NCBI RefSeq assembly: GCF_036884655.1
Contig: NC_088340.1
Coordinates: forward strand, 8,744,501-8,808,500
DNA from: Musa acuminata AAA Group
Taxonomy: Eukaryota > Streptophyta > Magnoliopsida > Zingiberales > Musaceae
Reading direction: 5' to 3'
DNA length: 64,000 bases
Shown: positions 60,895 to 64,000 of the stretch, piece after piece
Layout of the letters: each line of letters begins with the position of its first letter
How positions within the stretch are numbered: position 1 is the stretch's first letter
Position numbers and translations under genes: made by a program
The notes under the pieces: model-generated
Told to the model about the DNA's origin: nothing
The model's database searches: none
What the model saw: only the letters and a program-made list of their open reading frames with translations

Positions 60895-61820
60895 CTATAA
60901 ACAATGCTTTGTTTTGTTTACAGAGATTATAAAACTTGAGCTAGTTTTTTTGTTCCCTGTTTCTTGTTCCTTAAATGATCAATCTTATAGAATAAATTGA
61001 AAAATAGCTGTATTCTGATTCTTTCATAAAATAAATAGAAAAAGTCAAAATTACCCTTTGTATGGAATATTAAGTTGTTGTAAATCTTTCTGTCATATAC
61101 GTCTTTATTTGATCCTTTAAATATCTTAATGTCTTTCTGTTATTACCTGTGTTATTGTTTGCAGGATGTTACCATGAAGATCATATCCTTTTTACAACAA
61201 GGACCTTGAGCTATTTGTGTTTTCTCTGCTAATGGCGTTATCTTGAATGTTCCACTACGTCAACCCGATTCAAGTGGCGGAACATTAACTTATGAGGTCT
61301 GTGTATCTCCTCACGTAGCAGGATGTTCTTTGATTTCTTTAGTCTGGTTAATTGTTAAATACTGTAGAGATGATCCAAAAGTTTTTCTTGCACATATTCC
61401 TGGTTGTGCTATACTAATAGAATTTAGCTGTCATATGATATGGCAAGAAATGGTTGTGATCACAGTAAAAAAGTTATTTAGGTTGCTCAAGTTTGTAGCT
61501 ACTTGAACTAAATCTTTGCCTCTCCACAAAATCGGTAACTGAACTTGAGGTGTTGTATCCAGTGTAACATAGATTGGCTCGGAAGTATGATTGAAGTGTG
61601 ATAGCTTGGCAAATAGATTACATGTGATATTTTATGAAAGAAAACAATAGCTTAGCAGCACAAATTCATGTAAAAATCTTGTGGTAAAATTTGAAGATAG
61701 AAGAACTTTAATTTACCACATGTAAGTTTTCACTTTTGAACATACATTGTATTGTTTGTGCCTTTTAGATGATCATGCAATGTTTGGCATTTCTTGATTT
61801 TTCAAAAAATTCAGGGCAAT

Positions 61821-61847
61821 TGTAAAGTTTACACTGTAAACTTTACA
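61821..61847. repeat. Inverted repeat, 12-bp arms, 3-base loop
   Basis: TGTAAAGTTTAC, then ACT, then GTAAACTTTACA. The arms pair perfectly. It could be a chance palindrome in AT-rich DNA or a remnant of a small hairpin element. Confidence 0.8.
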
Positions 61848-62982
61848 CAGTCAGCCGCTTGAGGTGAGAAAAGGATGGAATTTTTTTCTATTTAATTAAG
61901 CTTTTAGGATTTTGGCAAGTCCCTCTTTTCTCTGAATTTGGCTCTAGAATTAGGCACCAGTATTTATGGTCATTGTCAGATTATTATTAGCTGGTTGCAA
62001 GGTAGCATCAGATATAAAATGGAATGTTATCATTCTTGAGATGTTCTCTATACCCTATCCAGTATTAATGTTAGCAGGCTCGATCTTGGCCATTAACTCA
62101 ATATGCAAAGTATTGGCAGTAATGCGATTCCTTAGAAGATGCAGTGTGATATAAACTGTTAGATTGATATGAATATGGAATATCCAAGTTGAATGTGCTG
62201 CATAGTGCATGACTTCCAAATATATTAAGGTAAAAGCATTTTTATTATGAACTCTATTGCATAAGTAGAATTTTAAGCATATTTAGGACAATGATATCCC
62301 ATCCTGTCATGTTAACACACTCGCACCACTACTGTACTAGCCAAAAATTAGCAGCAGATGCTGATATTTAGGGCAAATGATTTCTGATTCTGTTATGTTA
62401 AAAATTTCATACAGAACCAAATGTTAACCGAATCAATATCTAAGCTTGACAGACCATCGTTAATAGTTTCACTTGGTCCTATGAGTCATACGTCTTGGTT
62501 CTTCACCTACTTAATTGATATTAGATACTGCATTCATTCCATGGATATCTTGGTGCGATTATTAGATTAGGTTTATCACTAATGCTTTCAAATGATTCTG
62601 TTATAAGTTCAAATTTGGTATGTGTTTAATATATTTAAAATTTTTATAAAATTTTATGATAATTCAAAATCATTTGATCATACAATATAAAGTGAATTGT
62701 GTGAAATTTAGATGAATTTTCAGGTTAAATATAGTTTGTATTGTAAGAGATTTTATCAAACTTTTTTGATAAATTAATATTATCATTTTTTTAGTTAAAT
62801 AATATAAATATGAATTTAATTTTTAAAAAGCATATTTCGATTGATATGATTATCATGAGCTAAATATAAATATTTTATAAGTATAAAAATATATGAATTG
62901 TGATAAAAACATGTTTTCTATGACAGTGTGGGAATGCATGAATAAACATGAAATATTATATGTATAATGTACTACTTGAAAG

Positions 62983-62983
<1 letters not shown>

Positions 62984-63022
<39 letters not shown>
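62984..63022. repeat. (AT)n microsatellite
   Basis: About 19 uninterrupted AT units inside an AT-rich block. Confidence 0.9.
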
Positions 63023-63025
<3 letters not shown>

Positions 63026-63613
63026 GATATATGATTTAATAATACTTGTATGAATCATGATATATGATATACAAGTATAAAATACACATAATTTTTTTAT
63101 TTTTTAATAAGTTATACTTATTAAAAAAATCATAGGATGATATTAAATTATTATAATATAACATGATGCATTTTCATCTAAATAAAACTATAAAAGGTTT
63201 TATACTTATTAAGTAATTCATTATCATTTCTCATCAGATCTCATCACAAAATGCTCATAACTTATCATTTATATCTGCATTGGCATGATATATCAAATAA
63301 TTCATTAAACCAAAGAAATTGTATAAAATTTTCTAGTACAAAATTTTCTTATATCATAACGTAACACAATTATTACTTTTATAATGCCAAAAAGAAGTCC
63401 TAAATGGAGCTGGAAAGCATACCGTAACACAATTATTACTTTTAACTTACCTTAAAATAAGAGGAGAGATGGGATTTTTGCTATTGATTGTGTGCACTCA
63501 TGACATTAATGCCCTGGAAATATTGAGGACATGTTCTACGAACTCAATTTCCTTTTGGTATCTCTTACATTCATCCAAATCCTGGTTAATATCATAGAAG
63601 GGATGCTAATGAG

Positions 63614-63710
63614 TTCAATGGGAATAGATGAAGACTGCTTCCAAAGATGGGATGTTTATTTCATACCTTCTGGATTTCAATGGGAATAGATGAAGACTGC
63701 TTCCAAAGAT
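63614..63710. repeat. 35-bp direct duplication across an exon border
   Basis: TTCAATGGGAATAGATGAAG through TTCCAAAGAT is present at 63614-63648 and 63676-63710, separated by 27 bases. The second copy is inside the predicted minus-strand exon and the first lies beyond its donor, so the end of the exon has been copied into the intron. Confidence 0.9.
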
Positions 63711-63849
63711 TCAACCGAGCAAGGCTACCCACTTTGCCGTTCTCTTCAACCTTGCTACTACCTTCGAGTGAAGATATTCTATCTTCAAGGCTCTTCCTAG
63801 TAGAAGCAAACCAGTCAAGTTCATCAAACGACCTCTCTTGCCCTAATAC
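63667..63849 (-). CDS. Internal exon of an unidentified gene (partial)
   Basis: An in-phase exon of exactly 61 codons on the minus strand, bounded by a good acceptor (TTCTGACAG) and a donor (AAGGTATGA). It encodes a hydrophilic, partly helical segment with ERSFDELDWFASTRKSLEDR, SSLEGSSKVEENGKVG and RLNLWKQSSSIPIEIQK. Codon-level content and clean splice borders make it convincing as coding. I do not recognise the family. Other exons should lie to the right of the window and perhaps in the AT-rich DNA to the left. Confidence 0.6.
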
Positions 63850-64000
63850 CTGTCAGAATAAAACATCAGCAATATATTTCAACTTCACATCAAGTTTACC
63901 TTTAGCAACTGAAAGTTCTCTTCATTTTACCATTAAAGTACCATTAAACCAACATATGGTAAGACTAAACCAACATTTACGTAATCGAGTAAGCATGATA

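Larger units (their letters stand above)
54124..61296 (+). pseudogene. AHL gene with two AT-hooks, broken and split by a retrotransposon
   Basis: Exon 1 begins METREGALTSPAMAAANASG at 54124 and then shifts frame between about 54190 and 54250. One frame over, it reads VGPVTEPIKQKRGRPRKYGP (first AT-hook), then MKRGRGRPAGS (second AT-hook) and HYRLAMESLG, where a donor GT follows at about 54522. A PPC-domain exon is recognisable 6.6 kb downstream at 61165-61296: DVTMKIISFLQQGP, a TGA in place of the expected Arg codon, then AICVFSANGVI and LRQPDSSGGTLTYE before a donor GT. The expected small exon between them (FTPHIITV region) and the later exons (GRFEIL block onward) were not found. The intron contains a gag-only LTR element. 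A functional product is not expected. Confidence 0.82.
61297..63613. other. AT-rich DNA after the broken AHL gene
   Basis: The later PPC exons of the AHL gene were looked for here and not found. There is a near-perfect palindrome at 61821-61847 and a (TA)n microsatellite at about 62984-63022, in a strongly AT-rich block (62.6-63.3 kb). No gene is supported. A 62-codon frame at 61966-62154 shows no domain. Confidence 0.4.

Noticed and set aside
1..64000. CRISPR arrays, operons, prophages or riboswitches
   Set aside because: The window is eukaryotic with spliced genes, and no regularly spaced short repeats or bacterial gene layout were seen.

Overview
This is plant nuclear DNA. It holds multi-exon genes with GT-AG introns, plant-specific families (IQD, SAUR, AHL, ACR), GC-rich single-exon genes next to AT-rich intergenic DNA, and Ty1/copia LTR retrotransposon debris. 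GC-rich SAUR, AHL and ACR exons and a Sirevirus-like copia element suggest a monocot. A Zingiberales (banana-like) source is my guess only; nothing here proves the species.

Layout. 0-13 kb: the end of an unidentified gene, a CCCH zinc-finger gene of the Arabidopsis C3H6 (At1g19860) type on +, a decayed copia element, and an IQD32 (At1g19870)-type calmodulin-binding protein gene on -. The two named genes are also neighbours in Arabidopsis. 16.7-24 kb: a plastid-type RbfA gene (-) and a UEV1 ubiquitin-E2-variant gene (+), head to head across about 0.7 kb. 24.7-25.8 kb: an intron-bearing pseudogene of ribosome production factor 1. 30-40 kb: three SAUR loci, two intact (30.2 kb +, 35.4 kb -) and one broken by two frameshifts (39.9 kb +). 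40.8-43.4 kb: two copia remnants in opposite orientation. 44.7-45.7 kb: an intact type-I AHL gene (-). 51.3-53.2 kb: a six-exon ACT-repeat (ACR) gene (+). 54.1-61.3 kb: remains of a second AHL gene with two AT-hooks, with a frameshift in exon 1, a stop in a PPC exon, and a gag-only Sirevirus-like LTR element in its intron. 63.7 kb: one exon of an unidentified gene on -.

The genes do not form one pathway. Common themes are auxin-linked growth (SAURs), calmodulin/microtubule scaffolding (IQD), chromatin architecture (AHL), amino-acid sensing (ACR), K63 ubiquitin chains (UEV1) and plastid ribosome assembly (RbfA). I found no convincing new biological system. The most informative signals are gene decay, a template-switch-like rearrangement in the IQD intron, the C3H/IQD synteny, and the structure of the retroelement in the dead AHL gene. 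Exon limits were read by eye from splice consensus, reading frame and remembered family sequence, with no alignment run.
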